From Stappia indica (lineage in GTDB: Bacteria > Pseudomonadota > Alphaproteobacteria > Rhizobiales > Stappiaceae), in NCBI RefSeq assembly GCF_020177335.1, contig NZ_JAIVMG010000003.1, positions 248,001 through 312,000 on the forward strand: DNA of 64,000 nt. Direction: 5' to 3'. Shown here piece after piece: positions 27,047 through 35,861 of the stretch. The notes under the pieces were generated by a model. That model saw nothing but the letters and a program-made list of their open reading frames with translations. It had not been told where the DNA came from and did no database searches. The number at the start of each line of letters is the position of its first letter. The first letter of the stretch is position 1. Both the position numbers and the translations under genes were made by a program.

Positions 27047-28726
27047 TTACATGTTCGGGTAGTTCGGTCCACCCGCGCCCTCCGGCACCGTCCAGGTGAT
27101 GTTGCCGTTCGGATCCTTGATGTCGCAGGTCTTGCAGTGGACGCAGTTCTGCGCGTTGATCTGGAAGCGCGGCGCATCCTCGCCCTCTTCGATCCATTCG
27201 TAGACACCGGCCGGGCAGTAGCGGTTCGACGGACCGGCATAGACGTCATGTTCGGAAGACTTCTGCAGGGCCATGTCCGCCACCTTGAGGTGGATCGGCT
27301 GATCCTCCTCGTGGTTGGTGTTCGACAGGAACACCGAGGACAGCTTGTCGAAGGAGACTTCGTTGTCGGGCTTGGGGTAGGCGATCGGCGTATGCTTTGC
27401 CGCCGGCTCCAGGCTCTCCGAATCCCGCTTGCCATGCTTCAGCGTGCCGAACAGCGAGAAGCCGAACAGCTCGTTGGTCCACATGTCGAAACCGCCGATG
27501 CCGATGCCGAGCAGGGTGCCGAAACGGCTCCACAGCGGCTTGACGTTGCGCACCGGCTTCAGGTCGGCGCCGATGGCGCTTTCCCGCCAGGCGGTGTCGA
27601 ATTCGGTCAGCTCCGCGTTGTCGCGGCCGGCGGCAAGAGCGTCCATCACCTGCTCGGCAGCCAGCTTGCCGGAGAGGATCGCGTTGTGCGAGCCCTTGAT
27701 GCGCGGCAGGTTGACGAAGCCGGCCGAGCAGCCGATCAGCAGCCCGCCGGGGAAGGAGAGCTTGGGCACCGACTGGTAGCCGCCCTCGGTGATCGCCCGC
27801 GCGCCATAGGAGATGCGCTTGCCGCCCTCGAAGGTGTCGCGGATCGCCGGATGGGTCTTGAACCGCTGGAACTCGTCGAACGGCGACAGATAGGGGTTCT
27901 TGTAGCCAAGGTGGACGACGAAGCCGACGGCGACCTGGTTGTCTTCAAGGTGGTAGAGGAACGAGCCGCCGCCGGTGCGGTTGTCGAGCGGCCAGCCGAA
28001 GGAGTGCTGCACCAGGCCGGGCCGGTGCTTGGCCGGGTCGATCTGCCACAGCTCCTTGAGGCCGATGCCGAACTTCGGCACGTCGCAATCGGCGTCCAGC
28101 TCGAAGCGCTTGATCAATTCCTTGGCGAGCGAACCGCGCACGCCTTCGCCGATCAGCACGTATTTGCCGCGCAGCTCCATGCCGCGGGTGTAGTTGGCGT
28201 TCGGCTTGCCGTCGCGGCCGACACCCATGTCGCCGGTGGCAACACCGACCACCTTGCCCGCGTCATCGTACAGCACCTCGGCGGCGGCGAAGCCGGGGTA
28301 GATCTCGACGCCGAGCGCTTCGGCCTTTTCCGCAAGCCAGCGGCAGACATTGCCGAGGGAGACGATGTAATTGCCGTGGTTGTTCATCAGGCGGGGCATG
28401 ATGAAATTGGGCAGGCGGATCGAGCCGGCCGGGCCGAGCAGCAGGAAATGATCCGCCGTCACCTCGGTCTTGAAGGGCGTGTCCGCCTCCTCGCGCCAGT
28501 CCGGCAGCAGCGCATCGATGCCAATGGGGTCGACCACCGCGCCAGAGAGAATATGCGCCCCGACTTCCGAGCCCTTCTCCAGAACGACGACGGAAACGTC
28601 CTCGCCCTTTTCCTCGGCGATCTGCTTCAGCCGAATGGCCGCCGACAGGCCGGCAGGTCCCGCGCCGACGATCACGACGTCGAAGTCCATGCTCTCGCGT
28701 TCCGGAAGCGCGTCCGCCTCGCTCAT
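27047..28726 (-). CDS. etfD: Electron transfer flavoprotein-ubiquinone oxidoreductase
   Basis: The enzyme passes electrons from ETF, loaded by acyl-CoA and amino acid dehydrogenases, to ubiquinone at the membrane. It has the FAD motif VVIVGAGPAGLSAAIRL at residues 16-32, the long central quinone-binding region, and a C-terminal ferredoxin-like [4Fe-4S] site: CPAGVYEW, then CVHCKTC. The 559-residue length fits the family. ATG 28726 is chosen because upstream residues are not conserved. A perfect palindrome lies 170 bases before the start (28896-28909). The acyl-CoA dehydrogenase gene at 38910 encodes a possible electron donor branch. Confidence 0.95.
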   Translation of the reverse strand: MSEADALPERESMDFDVVIVGAGPAGLSAAIRLKQIAEEKGEDVSVVVLEKGSEVGAHILSGAVVDPIGIDALLPDWREEADTPFKTEVTADHFLLLGPAGSIRLPNFIMPRLMNNHGNYIVSLGNVCRWLAEKAEALGVEIYPGFAAAEVLYDDAGKVVGVATGDMGVGRDGKPNANYTRGMELRGKYVLIGEGVRGSLAKELIKRFELDADCDVPKFGIGLKELWQIDPAKHRPGLVQHSFGWPLDNRTGGGSFLYHLEDNQVAVGFVVHLGYKNPYLSPFDEFQRFKTHPAIRDTFEGGKRISYGARAITEGGYQSVPKLSFPGGLLIGCSAGFVNLPRIKGSHNAILSGKLAAEQVMDALAAGRDNAELTEFDTAWRESAIGADLKPVRNVKPLWSRFGTLLGIGIGGFDMWTNELFGFSLFGTLKHGKRDSESLEPAAKHTPIAYPKPDNEVSFDKLSSVFLSNTNHEEDQPIHLKVADMALQKSSEHDVYAGPSNRYCPAGVYEWIEEGEDAPRFQINAQNCVHCKTCDIKDPNGNITWTVPEGAGGPNYPNM

Positions 28727-28895
28727 AGTGTTTTCCCCCGCATCGCTTTCGTGCCCGAAAGATGTTCTGAAACCGGTCATTGGATATGCGCCGATCCGGC
28801 AGGGCCAGCGCATGGGATGCCGGACGCACGCTGCTTTCTGTTTAGTGCACTGCGAAAGCGGCTGCAATGGTGCTTCCGGACCCTGTTGCATATTA

Positions 28896-28909
28896 CGTTT
28901 ACGTAAACG
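28896..28909. promoter_or_regulatory. Perfect 14-base palindrome in the divergent etfD/UDG promoter region
   Basis: CGTTTACGTAAACG is a perfect palindrome between the divergent starts of the ETF-ubiquinone oxidoreductase gene (28726) and the uracil-DNA glycosylase gene (28984). The form resembles sites reported for MerR or TetR type regulators of branched-chain amino acid and fatty acid catabolism; I recall LiuR as an example, not verified. Confidence 0.55.
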
Positions 28910-28983
28910 GTATGAGCAAGGGCCGGCTGTGCGATCCCGTCTGACATGATTGCCACGGGCGGGCGGATGCGGCAAAACGGGGC

Positions 28984-29952
28984 ATGGCGTCAGGCACCCC
29001 CAAAGATCCGATTGCAGAGAACGGGCACACGGCAGCCGCACCGGCCGATCGCCGTGCGCTGGCGGCGCTGCTCGATTTCTATCTCGCGGCCGGGGTTGAT
29101 ACCGGCATCGACGAACTGTCCTACGACGCCTTCGCCGCCTCCGAGCCGGCGGCCGCCGCCGCTGCCGCGTCCGCGTCGTCCCTGCCGCAGATGGCAGATC
29201 CGCCCTTCGCCGCCGCCGCTCCCGCACCCGCTGCGGGGCGACCGCCCCTGCCGGGTCACGCGCCGCAGGCCGCTCCCCGCCCACCGGTTGCCGGTACCCA
29301 CCAGGCGGTGCTTCCGGATGATGAGGCGATCGTTGCGGCCCGGGATGCGGCGCACAGCGCGGCGACCCTTGGCGACCTGAAGGACATCCTTTCCCGCTTC
29401 GAGGCCTGCAATCTGCGCCTGACGGCGAAGTCGCTGGTTTTTGCCGATGGCAATCCCGAAGCCGATGTCATGTTCATCGGCGAGGCGCCGGGCCGGGAGG
29501 AGGATCGGCAAGGGGTTCCCTTTGTCGGCCGCTCCGGGCAGTTGCTCGACCGGATGTTGGCGGCCATCGGCCTTGACCGCACCAGCGCCTATATCACCAA
29601 CGTGGTGCCCTGGCGCCCGCCGGGCAACCGCACGCCGAGCCCGCAGGAAACCGAGATCTGCAAGCCGTTCATCCTGCGCCAGATCGAGCTGGTCGCGCCG
29701 AAGGTTCTGGTGTTCCTGGGCGGCGCCTCGGCCAAGGCGCTGACCGGGGCGCCGGAAGGGATCCTGCGCTTGCGTGGCAAGTGGCTGGACATGCCGCTCG
29801 GCTCCGGCCGGATCCGGGCGATGGCGACCCTGCATCCGGCCTATCTGCTGCGCACGCCCGCGCAGAAGCGCTACGCCTGGCGGGACTTTCTGGAAATCCG
29901 CGCGGCCCTCGACGCTTGCGCGCCCGCTCCCACGGACGGGGCGCCCGACTAG
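28984..29952 (+). CDS. Uracil-DNA glycosylase, family 4-like with altered cluster site
   Basis: The C-terminal 190 residues match family 4 uracil-DNA glycosylases: [34 protein letters not shown], and the late motif LHPAYLLR. In the classical enzymes four Cys bind an Fe-S cluster. Here only two of the expected positions keep Cys (C142 in FEACNL and C226 in EICKP); the first is Phe and the third is Trp (W210). The protein may therefore lack the cluster. The N-terminal 120 residues are Ala/Pro-rich and poorly ordered. It is divergent from the ETF gene. Confidence 0.85.
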   Translation: MASGTPKDPIAENGHTAAAPADRRALAALLDFYLAAGVDTGIDELSYDAFAASEPAAAAAAASASSLPQMADPPFAAAAPAPAAGRPPLPGHAPQAAPRPPVAGTHQAVLPDDEAIVAARDAAHSAATLGDLKDILSRFEACNLRLTAKSLVFADGNPEADVMFIGEAPGREEDRQGVPFVGRSGQLLDRMLAAIGLDRTSAYITNVVPWRPPGNRTPSPQETEICKPFILRQIELVAPKVLVFLGGASAKALTGAPEGILRLRGKWLDMPLGSGRIRAMATLHPAYLLRTPAQKRYAWRDFLEIRAALDACAPAPTDGAPD

Positions 29953-30080
29953 GCGCGGGCGGAGAAGCGGTCTTCAGAAATCGGCCTGCTCTTCAATGCG
30001 CGAGGGGAAGGCTTATATTTGCGCGAGGTGGGGGAGGGTGCTCCTTCCCTGAACGCCTGGTTGATGTGAGAGGATCCAAC

Positions 30081-30956
30081 GTGCTTGACGGTGTTCGCAA
30101 ATACCTGCCCGGAAAACTGGGGGAGGTCCCCACGGTCATTCCCGTGGTGCGTCTTCAGGGCGCCATCGGCGTTTCTTCCTCGCCGTTTTCCTCCACCTTG
30201 TCGCTGGCCAATGTGGCCCGGCCGCTGGACAAGGCCTTTTCCATGCCCGGCCCGGCGGTGGCCCTGATCGTCAATTCGCCCGGCGGCTCGCCGGTGCAAT
30301 CGCGGCTGATCCACAATCGCATTCGCTCGCTGGCCAAGCAGCATGACAAGGAAGTCCTGGTGTTCGTCGAGGATGTGGCCGCGTCCGGCGGCTATATGAT
30401 CGCCGTGGCCGGCGATGAGATCATCGCCGATGCCTCGTCGATCGTCGGCTCCATCGGCGTGATCTATGCCGGGTTCGGCTTCACCGGCGCGCTCGACAAG
30501 CTGGGGATCGAACGGCGGCTGCACACCGCCGGCGAGAACAAGGCGCTGCTCGATCCCTTCAGCCCGGAGCGGGACGAGGATGTGCGCCATCTCAAGGCGA
30601 TCCAGCAGGAGGTGCATGACGACTTCATCGATCTGGTGAAGTCCCGCCGCGGCGATGTGCTCAGCGAGGCGCCGGATCTGTTCTCCGGCCTGTTCTGGAC
30701 CGGAACCGCCGGCCGCGATCTCGGGCTTGTCGACAGTCTCGGCGATCTGCGCTCCGTGCTGCGTGCCCGGTTCGGCGAAGAGGTGAAGACCCGCCTGGTG
30801 ACCGCGCCGCGCTCGCTTCTGGGCCGGCGTCAGGGGGTGGGCGTTGCCGCCGCGCTGGGCGAATTGCTGACCGGGCGCGATCAGGGCGCAGGGCTTGCCG
30901 AGGAGGCAATCACCGCGCTGGAGAACCGGGCGCTTTGGGCCCGGTTCGGTCTGTAG
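30081..30956 (+). CDS. S49 family serine peptidase (SppA-like), apparently cytosolic
   Basis: The 291-residue protein has the S49 Ser/Lys architecture: VALIVNSPGGSP, the nucleophile Ser in VAASGGYMIAVAGD, and the general-base Lys in TAGENKALLDPFSP. SppA cleaves leftover signal peptides. No signal peptide or membrane helix is evident at the N terminus, so this short form is probably cytosolic or peripheral. GTG 30081 is chosen: AGAGGA (30069-30074) precedes it by six bases; a GTG at 30066 lacks a site. A small membrane protein gene follows. Confidence 0.88.
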   Translation: MLDGVRKYLPGKLGEVPTVIPVVRLQGAIGVSSSPFSSTLSLANVARPLDKAFSMPGPAVALIVNSPGGSPVQSRLIHNRIRSLAKQHDKEVLVFVEDVAASGGYMIAVAGDEIIADASSIVGSIGVIYAGFGFTGALDKLGIERRLHTAGENKALLDPFSPERDEDVRHLKAIQQEVHDDFIDLVKSRRGDVLSEAPDLFSGLFWTGTAGRDLGLVDSLGDLRSVLRARFGEEVKTRLVTAPRSLLGRRQGVGVAAALGELLTGRDQGAGLAEEAITALENRALWARFGL

Positions 30957-31023
30957 GTCAGGCCACCGGTGATTTTGTGTCCCCGATGAAGGGGCGCGCA
31001 AGCAAGGCAGGGGAGACAAGAAG

Positions 31024-31209
31024 ATGGTCAATGCCTTTGGCATCGCGGCGCTGGCGCTTGGCGGTTATGCGCTGGTGCGCGCTGTACGCCGCGAAATGAC
31101 CCGGGTGGAACGCAAGGTCTCCGAGGCCGCGCGGAAAGACACCGATGGCGCCCCGCCCAAGGAGCTGGTGCGCGATCCGGAAACCGGCCGCTACCGGCCT
31201 GAAGACTAG
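31024..31209 (+). CDS. Small membrane-associated protein, unknown function
   Basis: The 61-residue protein has an N-terminal hydrophobic helix (FGIAALALGGYALV), then a basic, charged tail ending in ELVRDPETGRYRPED. AGGGGAGACAAG lies at ideal distance before the ATG, which argues for real translation. It sits 67 bases behind the SppA-like gene, probably in the same transcript, and is followed by a terminator. I recognise no characterised family, although similar short proteins occur widely in Hyphomicrobiales as far as I recall. Confidence 0.72.
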   Translation: MVNAFGIAALALGGYALVRAVRREMTRVERKVSEAARKDTDGAPPKELVRDPETGRYRPED

Positions 31210-31212
31210 CCA

Positions 31213-31232
31213 GCGCCCGCCGTGGCGGGCGC
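31213..31232. terminator. Hairpin between convergent genes
   Basis: GCGCCCGCC (31213-31221) and GGCGGGCGC (31224-31232) form a perfect stem. It lies between the stop of the 61-residue protein gene and the stop of the MFS gene; TTTTTC follows at a distance of 16 bases on the plus strand. Confidence 0.6.
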
Positions 31233-31252
31233 CGGTTTGGCTCCGTGTTTTT

Positions 31253-32491
31253 CTATTCGGCCGGGACGCCGGCCAGCCGGGCCACCGGTTCCTCGCGGAT
31301 CGGCCAATGCACCAGCGCGGCGAAGATGCTGAGGGCGATACCGATATACCAGATCGCATCATAGGATCCGGTCTGGTCATAGAGCCGCCCGCCCAGCCAG
31401 ACGCCCAGAAACGCGCCGATCTGGTGCGAGAAGAAGACGAAGCCGAACAGCGTCGCCATGTAGCGCGGGCCGAACATCACCGCCACCAGTCCGGAGGTGG
31501 GCGGCACGGTGGACAGCCACAAGAAGCCCATGGCGCCGGCGAATATCAGCACGCTCAGCGGCGTCGGCGGCACCAGCAGGAACAGACCGATGGCCACCGC
31601 CCGCGCCAGATAGATCAGGGCGAGGAAGATCGGCTTGGAGAAGCGGCCGCCGATATAGCCCGATGCCAGTGCGCCGAATACGTTGCAAAAGCCGATCAGC
31701 GCAATGGCGCTGGCGCCCCACATCGGGTCGAGGCCGAGATCGACGATGTAGGGCGGCAGGTGCACGGTGATGAAGGCGACGTGAAAGCCGCAGACGAAGA
31801 AGCCGAAGGTCAGGAGCACGAAGCCGCGCGTGCCGAAGGCTTCCCGGAGCGCTTCGATCAGGCTCTGGTCGTGCGCGCCCGGTGTCGCCGGTCCGGCGTC
31901 GGGCTTGCCGCGCAGCGCAATGGCAAGGACGGGCACGAGCAGCATCAGCCCGGACATGATCAGGAGTGCGTTCTGCCAGCCGAAGCCGTCAAGCAGCCCC
32001 TGGCCGAGCGGCGCGAACAGGAACTGGCCGAAGGAGCCGGAGGCCGTGCCGATGCCGAAGGCGAGCGAGCGCTGCGCCGGGGTGACCGTCCGGCCGAAGG
32101 CGGCGAGCACCAGCGAGAACGAGGAAAAGGCAACGCCGGTGCCGATCATCACGCCGGCGGAGAGATGCAGCACCAGCGGCGTGTCCGCCTGCACCGTCAG
32201 CACCAGCCCGGCCGCGTAGAGCACGCCGCCGAAGGCAAGGGTGCGTGCGGTGCCGTAGCGGTCGGCGATCATGCCGGCGATCGGCTGAGCCGCGCCCCAG
32301 AGAAGGTTCTGGATCGCCAGCGCCAGCGCGAAGGTTTCGCGCGACCAGCCCTGATCGCTGGTGATGGGACCGAGAAACAGCCCGAGCGCCGAGCGCGGGC
32401 CGAAGGTCAGCATCGAGATCAGGCAACCGCAGATGATGATCAGCGGAATGTTGGGGCCATCCCTGAAACGGCCGGGCAGGGGCGTGGGCAT
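31253..32491 (-). CDS. MFS transporter
   Basis: The 412-residue protein has twelve predicted membrane helices and MFS features such as GMIADRYGTARTLAFGG in loop 2-3 and SGYIGGRFSKPIFL in the equivalent loop of the second half. It resembles the oxalate/formate and monocarboxylate-type MFS group; the substrate cannot be told. ATG 32491 is chosen because MPTPLPGRFRDGPNIPLI leads directly into helix 1; further upstream starts add basic, unconserved residues. It is divergent from the nadABC operon. Confidence 0.88.
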   Translation of the reverse strand: MPTPLPGRFRDGPNIPLIIICGCLISMLTFGPRSALGLFLGPITSDQGWSRETFALALAIQNLLWGAAQPIAGMIADRYGTARTLAFGGVLYAAGLVLTVQADTPLVLHLSAGVMIGTGVAFSSFSLVLAAFGRTVTPAQRSLAFGIGTASGSFGQFLFAPLGQGLLDGFGWQNALLIMSGLMLLVPVLAIALRGKPDAGPATPGAHDQSLIEALREAFGTRGFVLLTFGFFVCGFHVAFITVHLPPYIVDLGLDPMWGASAIALIGFCNVFGALASGYIGGRFSKPIFLALIYLARAVAIGLFLLVPPTPLSVLIFAGAMGFLWLSTVPPTSGLVAVMFGPRYMATLFGFVFFSHQIGAFLGVWLGGRLYDQTGSYDAIWYIGIALSIFAALVHWPIREEPVARLAGVPAE

Positions 32492-32606
32492 GAGGCGGAT
32501 CCGGATTGCGGCGGCGCTGGGCCGAAATGGAGTGTTGGTGGGACTATGCCGCGCTTTGCGAGCTGAAAATAATGAAACATATTTATTCCAGATATTCGCA
32601 TCTAGC

Positions 32607-32771
32607 ATGAAACACGCATCCGATGAACATGTCGCCGCCAGCACCGAGGCCGGCCGCCTGACGGTCATCGAGGTGCCGGATTTCCGCGCGAGACTGTCCG
32701 TCTGGCTGTTATCTGGCGGAGCGCACGGCTCGCTGGCCTATGCCTTTTCCGCCCTTGAAACAGCCGTCTGA
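32607..32771 (+). CDS. Possible small protein of 54 residues, unknown
   Basis: An open frame from ATG 32607 encodes 54 residues (MKHASDEHVAASTEAGRLT and onwards) with third positions strongly G/C in its first two thirds, as expected of genes here. AT-rich sequence precedes it. There is no good ribosome binding site and no recognisable domain. It may be a real small gene, or the remnant of a regulator once paired with the MFS transporter. Confidence 0.3.
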   Translation: MKHASDEHVAASTEAGRLTVIEVPDFRARLSVWLLSGGAHGSLAYAFSALETAV

Positions 32772-32844
32772 GCCGTTTTTGATGATGAAACGGACGTCTG
32801 ATCAATAGGTTGCGGTGTTTGTGATGGTTTCGACAAGAAACCGT

Positions 32845-32873
32845 TTGGCAAGATCCCGGCGCGCACTTATATA
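32845..32873 (+). promoter_or_regulatory. Promoter of the nadABC operon
   Basis: TTGGCA (32845-32850) and TATATA (32868-32873) are 17 bases apart, close to the sigma70 consensus. Transcription should begin near 32880, directly in front of the inverted repeats that start at 32884. The untranslated leader would be about 150 bases. Confidence 0.75.
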
Positions 32874-32883
32874 TACCCCGAAT

Positions 32884-32943
32884 GAGCATAACCACCGGCG
32901 CGAGCCGCCTTTTTTAAACCTCTGGTTATGCTCAAATTGAGCA
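32884..32943 (+). promoter_or_regulatory. Operator of nadABC, probable NadQ-type site
   Basis: Two nested symmetrical elements lie just after the predicted transcription start. TGCTCAA-A-TTGAGCA (32929-32943) is a perfect palindrome with 7-base arms. In addition GAGCATAACCA (32884-32894) is the exact inverse of TGGTTATGCTC (32923-32933), so the half-site TTATGCTCA occurs in two orientations. The position fits repression. A NadQ-like repressor is encoded at 46058-47023; that it binds here is inference. Confidence 0.75.
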
Positions 32944-33029
32944 CAATGCATCCGGCGGCGGAAGCATTGCGGATGCAGGGGGATCGGAGCGGGAGGCCCG
33001 TCCGGTCGCCATCAGTCAGGGAGGTCGCC

Positions 33030-34115
33030 ATGACCACCACCATCCTGTCCTCCAGCTTCCAGGCTGGATCCTCCGAGCGCGTCGCGACGGCGCTGGACCG
33101 CTATGGTCCGGTCGAGCGGCCCGATCTTGCCTACACGCCGGAGGTCGCGGCCGAGACCGCCCCCATCTACGAGAAGGTCAAGGACTTCATCCCGGAGATC
33201 GAGTGGCCGCTCCTGGCGCCGCTGATCCATGCCATCAACAAGCTGAAGCGCGAGCGCAACGCGGTTGTTCTGGCGCACAACTACATGACGCCGGAGATCT
33301 TCCACGGGGTTGCGGACATCGTCGGCGACAGCCTGCAGCTGGCCAAGGAGGCCGCCCGCACCGACGCCGAAGTGATCGTCCAGTGCGGCGTTCACTTCAT
33401 GGCCGAGACGGCGAAGATCCTCAGCCCGGAAAAGACCGTGCTCATTCCCGACAGCAAGGCGGGGTGCTCGCTGGCCGAATCGATCACCGCCGAGGATGTG
33501 CGCGGCCTGCGCGAGAAGCATCCGGGCGTGCCGATCGTCACCTATGTCAACACCTCGGCGGCGGTGAAGGCGGAATGCGACATCTGCTGCACCTCCTCCA
33601 ACGCGGTGCAGGTGGTGGAAAGCCTCAACGCCCCGCGCGTGCTGCTGATCCCCGACCAGTATCTCGCCGCCAACGTGGCGCGCCAGACCGACGTGGAGGT
33701 TCTCACCTGGGCAGGCGCCTGCGAGGTGCATGAGCGCTTCACCGCCGAGGAGCTGCGCGAGTATCGCGAGATCGAACCGTCGGTGAAGATCATCGCCCAT
33801 CCGGAATGCCCGCCGGAGGTGGTCGACGAGGCGGATTTCTCCGGCTCGACCGCCGGCATGATCGACTGGGTGAAGACCAACCTGCCGGAAAAGGTCATGC
33901 TCGTGACCGAATGCTCCATGGCCGACAACATCGCCTCGGAAACCCCCGGCGTCGATTATGTCCGGCCCTGCAATCTCTGCCCGCACATGAAGCGGATCAC
34001 CCTGTCGAAGATCCTCGATGCGCTGGTGGAGATGAAGGAAGAGGTCACCGTCGATCCCGAGGTCGCCGACCGCGCGCGCCAGGCCGTCGAACGGATGATC
34101 CATCTGAAAAGCTGA
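33030..34115 (+). CDS. nadA: Quinolinate synthase NadA
   Basis: NadA condenses iminoaspartate, the product of NadB, with dihydroxyacetone phosphate to quinolinate, using a [4Fe-4S] cluster. Motifs include [51 protein letters not shown], and [12 protein letters not shown] near the C terminus, which holds a cluster Cys. 361 residues from ATG 33030, with GGGAGG at 33019-33024. An ATG at 32928 in frame lies inside the operator and has no ribosome binding site, so it is rejected. First gene of the operon. Confidence 0.95.
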   Translation: MTTTILSSSFQAGSSERVATALDRYGPVERPDLAYTPEVAAETAPIYEKVKDFIPEIEWPLLAPLIHAINKLKRERNAVVLAHNYMTPEIFHGVADIVGDSLQLAKEAARTDAEVIVQCGVHFMAETAKILSPEKTVLIPDSKAGCSLAESITAEDVRGLREKHPGVPIVTYVNTSAAVKAECDICCTSSNAVQVVESLNAPRVLLIPDQYLAANVARQTDVEVLTWAGACEVHERFTAEELREYREIEPSVKIIAHPECPPEVVDEADFSGSTAGMIDWVKTNLPEKVMLVTECSMADNIASETPGVDYVRPCNLCPHMKRITLSKILDALVEMKEEVTVDPEVADRARQAVERMIHLKS

Positions 34116-34158
34116 CGGACGCCGCCGGCGCCCGTATCATGACGTCCCTGCCTTGCCC

Positions 34159-34190
34159 GCCCGGGCCGCTTTCCCGCGGTCCGGGCTTTT
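34159..34190 (+). terminator. Terminator-like hairpin between nadA and nadB
   Basis: GCCCGGGCCGC (34159-34169) pairs with GCGGTCCGGGC (34176-34186), with one G-T pair and a 6-base loop, and is followed by TTTT. It lies in the 132-base gap between nadA and nadB. It could end a part of the transcripts after nadA, or be an RNA-processing or stability element. Confidence 0.6.
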
Positions 34191-34247
34191 CGACCGTTCA
34201 GCGGCCTACCTCCCACGACCGCCGGTCCTGTCTCCGGAACCGCATTC

Positions 34248-35861
34248 ATGTCCGCATCCGCAACCAGCCATATCGATGACGTTCTGATTCTCGGCGGAGG
34301 CCTGACCGGTCTCTTCTGCGCGCTCAAGCTGGCGCCGCGTCCCGTCACCATCCTGTCCGCCTCGCCGATCGGTGAGGGGGCGTCGTCTTCCTGGGCGCAA
34401 GGGGGCATTGCCGCCGCCGTGTCCGATGAGGACAGCACCGCCGCCCATGCCGAAGACACGCTGGCCGTCGGTGGCGGGCTGTGCGAGGAAAAGATCGTCC
34501 GGTTGATGACCGAGGAAGCGGGCGAGCGCGTGCGCGATCTGCTCGGCTATGGCGTGCCGTTCGACATGGATCTGGAAGGGCGCCTGCAGCTTTCCCGCGA
34601 GGCGGCCCATTCGGCCAACCGGATCGTCCGGGTGCGTGGCGACATGGCCGGCCGGGCGATCATGAATGCGCTGGTGGCCGCCGTGCGTCAGACCCCGTCC
34701 ATCCGCGTGGTGGAAGGCTATCTCGGCGAGGAACTGCTGCACGAGGGCCGGCTGGTCACCGGTGTGCTCGCCCGCCGGCGCGGCGATCATGAACGGCTCG
34801 CCTTTCCTGCCCATGCGGTGGTGCTGGCCTCCGGCGGCATCGGCCATCTGTTCGCGGTGACCACCAACCCGCCGGAAGCCAACGGCCAGGGCGTTGCCAT
34901 GGCGGCGCGCGCCGGCGCGGTGATCGCCGATGCGGAATTCGTCCAGTTCCACCCGACCGCGCTGAACGTCGGGCGCGATCCCGCGCCGCTTGCCTCCGAG
35001 GCGCTGCGCGGCGAAGGCGCGGTGCTGGTAAACGGCGCCGGCGAGCGCTTCATGGAAGCGGTCGATCCCTTGAAGGAGCTGGCACCGCGCGATGTGGTGG
35101 CCCGGGCGGTGTTCGCCGAGATCGAGGCTGGGCGGGGGGCCTTCCTCGACTGCCGCGAGGCGATCGGAACAGTGTTTGCCGAGAAGTTCCCGACGGTTCA
35201 TGCCGCCTGTCTCAGCGCCGGCATCGACCCGGTGCGCGAACCGATCCCGGTGGCGCCGGCTGAGCACTATCACATGGGCGGCATCCTGACTGATGCCAAT
35301 GGCCGCAGCTCGCTCGACAATCTCTGGGCCGCCGGCGAGGTCGCCTCCAGCGGTGCCCATGGCGCCAACCGGCTGGCGTCGAACTCGCTGCTGGAAACCG
35401 TGGTGTTCGCCGCGCGCATCGCCGAGGACATTCAGGGGCAGATGCCCAATCCGCGCACGGCCCACTGGCCCGCTCTCAACGAGGACATTCAGGAAGCCAC
35501 CCGCCGCAACGAGGTGGAACGCAGCGCCATCACCGTGCTGCGCGAGACCATGGCCGCGCATGTTGGCGTGCAGCGCGACGAGGACGGGCTGACCCGCACC
35601 CTGGCGATCGTCACCGCGCTGGAGGCCCAGTGCCGCCGCCGGTCGATCCTCAACATGATGACCACCGCCAAGATGGTGGCTGGCGCCGCACTGCTCCGGC
35701 GCGAAAGCCGGGGCGGTCACTGGCGCCGGGATTTCCCAGAGACCGATCCGGCGCAGGCGCGCCGGTCCTTCCTCAGGCTCTCCGATGTCGAGGCATTGGC
35801 AAGGGAAGCGGCGGAAAGCGCCGTCGGACAGGCGGCGATTGCCGAAAAGGTGAAGCTGTGA
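34248..35861 (+). CDS. nadB: L-aspartate oxidase NadB
   Basis: NadB oxidises L-aspartate to iminoaspartate, the substrate of NadA. The FAD motif [17 protein letters not shown] is at the N terminus, [13 protein letters not shown] and the HYHMGG-type segment [17 protein letters not shown] follow, and [16 protein letters not shown] closes the flavin site, all typical of the fumarate reductase/L-aspartate oxidase family. 537 residues, normal length. Its stop overlaps the nadC start (GTGA). Confidence 0.95.
   Translation: MSASATSHIDDVLILGGGLTGLFCALKLAPRPVTILSASPIGEGASSSWAQGGIAAAVSDEDSTAAHAEDTLAVGGGLCEEKIVRLMTEEAGERVRDLLGYGVPFDMDLEGRLQLSREAAHSANRIVRVRGDMAGRAIMNALVAAVRQTPSIRVVEGYLGEELLHEGRLVTGVLARRRGDHERLAFPAHAVVLASGGIGHLFAVTTNPPEANGQGVAMAARAGAVIADAEFVQFHPTALNVGRDPAPLASEALRGEGAVLVNGAGERFMEAVDPLKELAPRDVVARAVFAEIEAGRGAFLDCREAIGTVFAEKFPTVHAACLSAGIDPVREPIPVAPAEHYHMGGILTDANGRSSLDNLWAAGEVASSGAHGANRLASNSLLETVVFAARIAEDIQGQMPNPRTAHWPALNEDIQEATRRNEVERSAITVLRETMAAHVGVQRDEDGLTRTLAIVTALEAQCRRRSILNMMTTAKMVAGAALLRRESRGGHWRRDFPETDPAQARRSFLRLSDVEALAREAAESAVGQAAIAEKVKL

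Noticed and set aside
26561-28906. Open frame of about 780 codons on the plus strand opposite the ETF-ubiquinone oxidoreductase gene
   Set aside because: It runs out of frame through the flavodoxin gene and across the ETF-QO gene on the other strand; no domain is seen.
32928-33029. Upstream ATG at 32928 as the nadA start
   Set aside because: It lies within the operator palindrome, lacks a ribosome binding site, and adds 34 residues not typical of NadA. ATG 33030 has GGGAGG in front.
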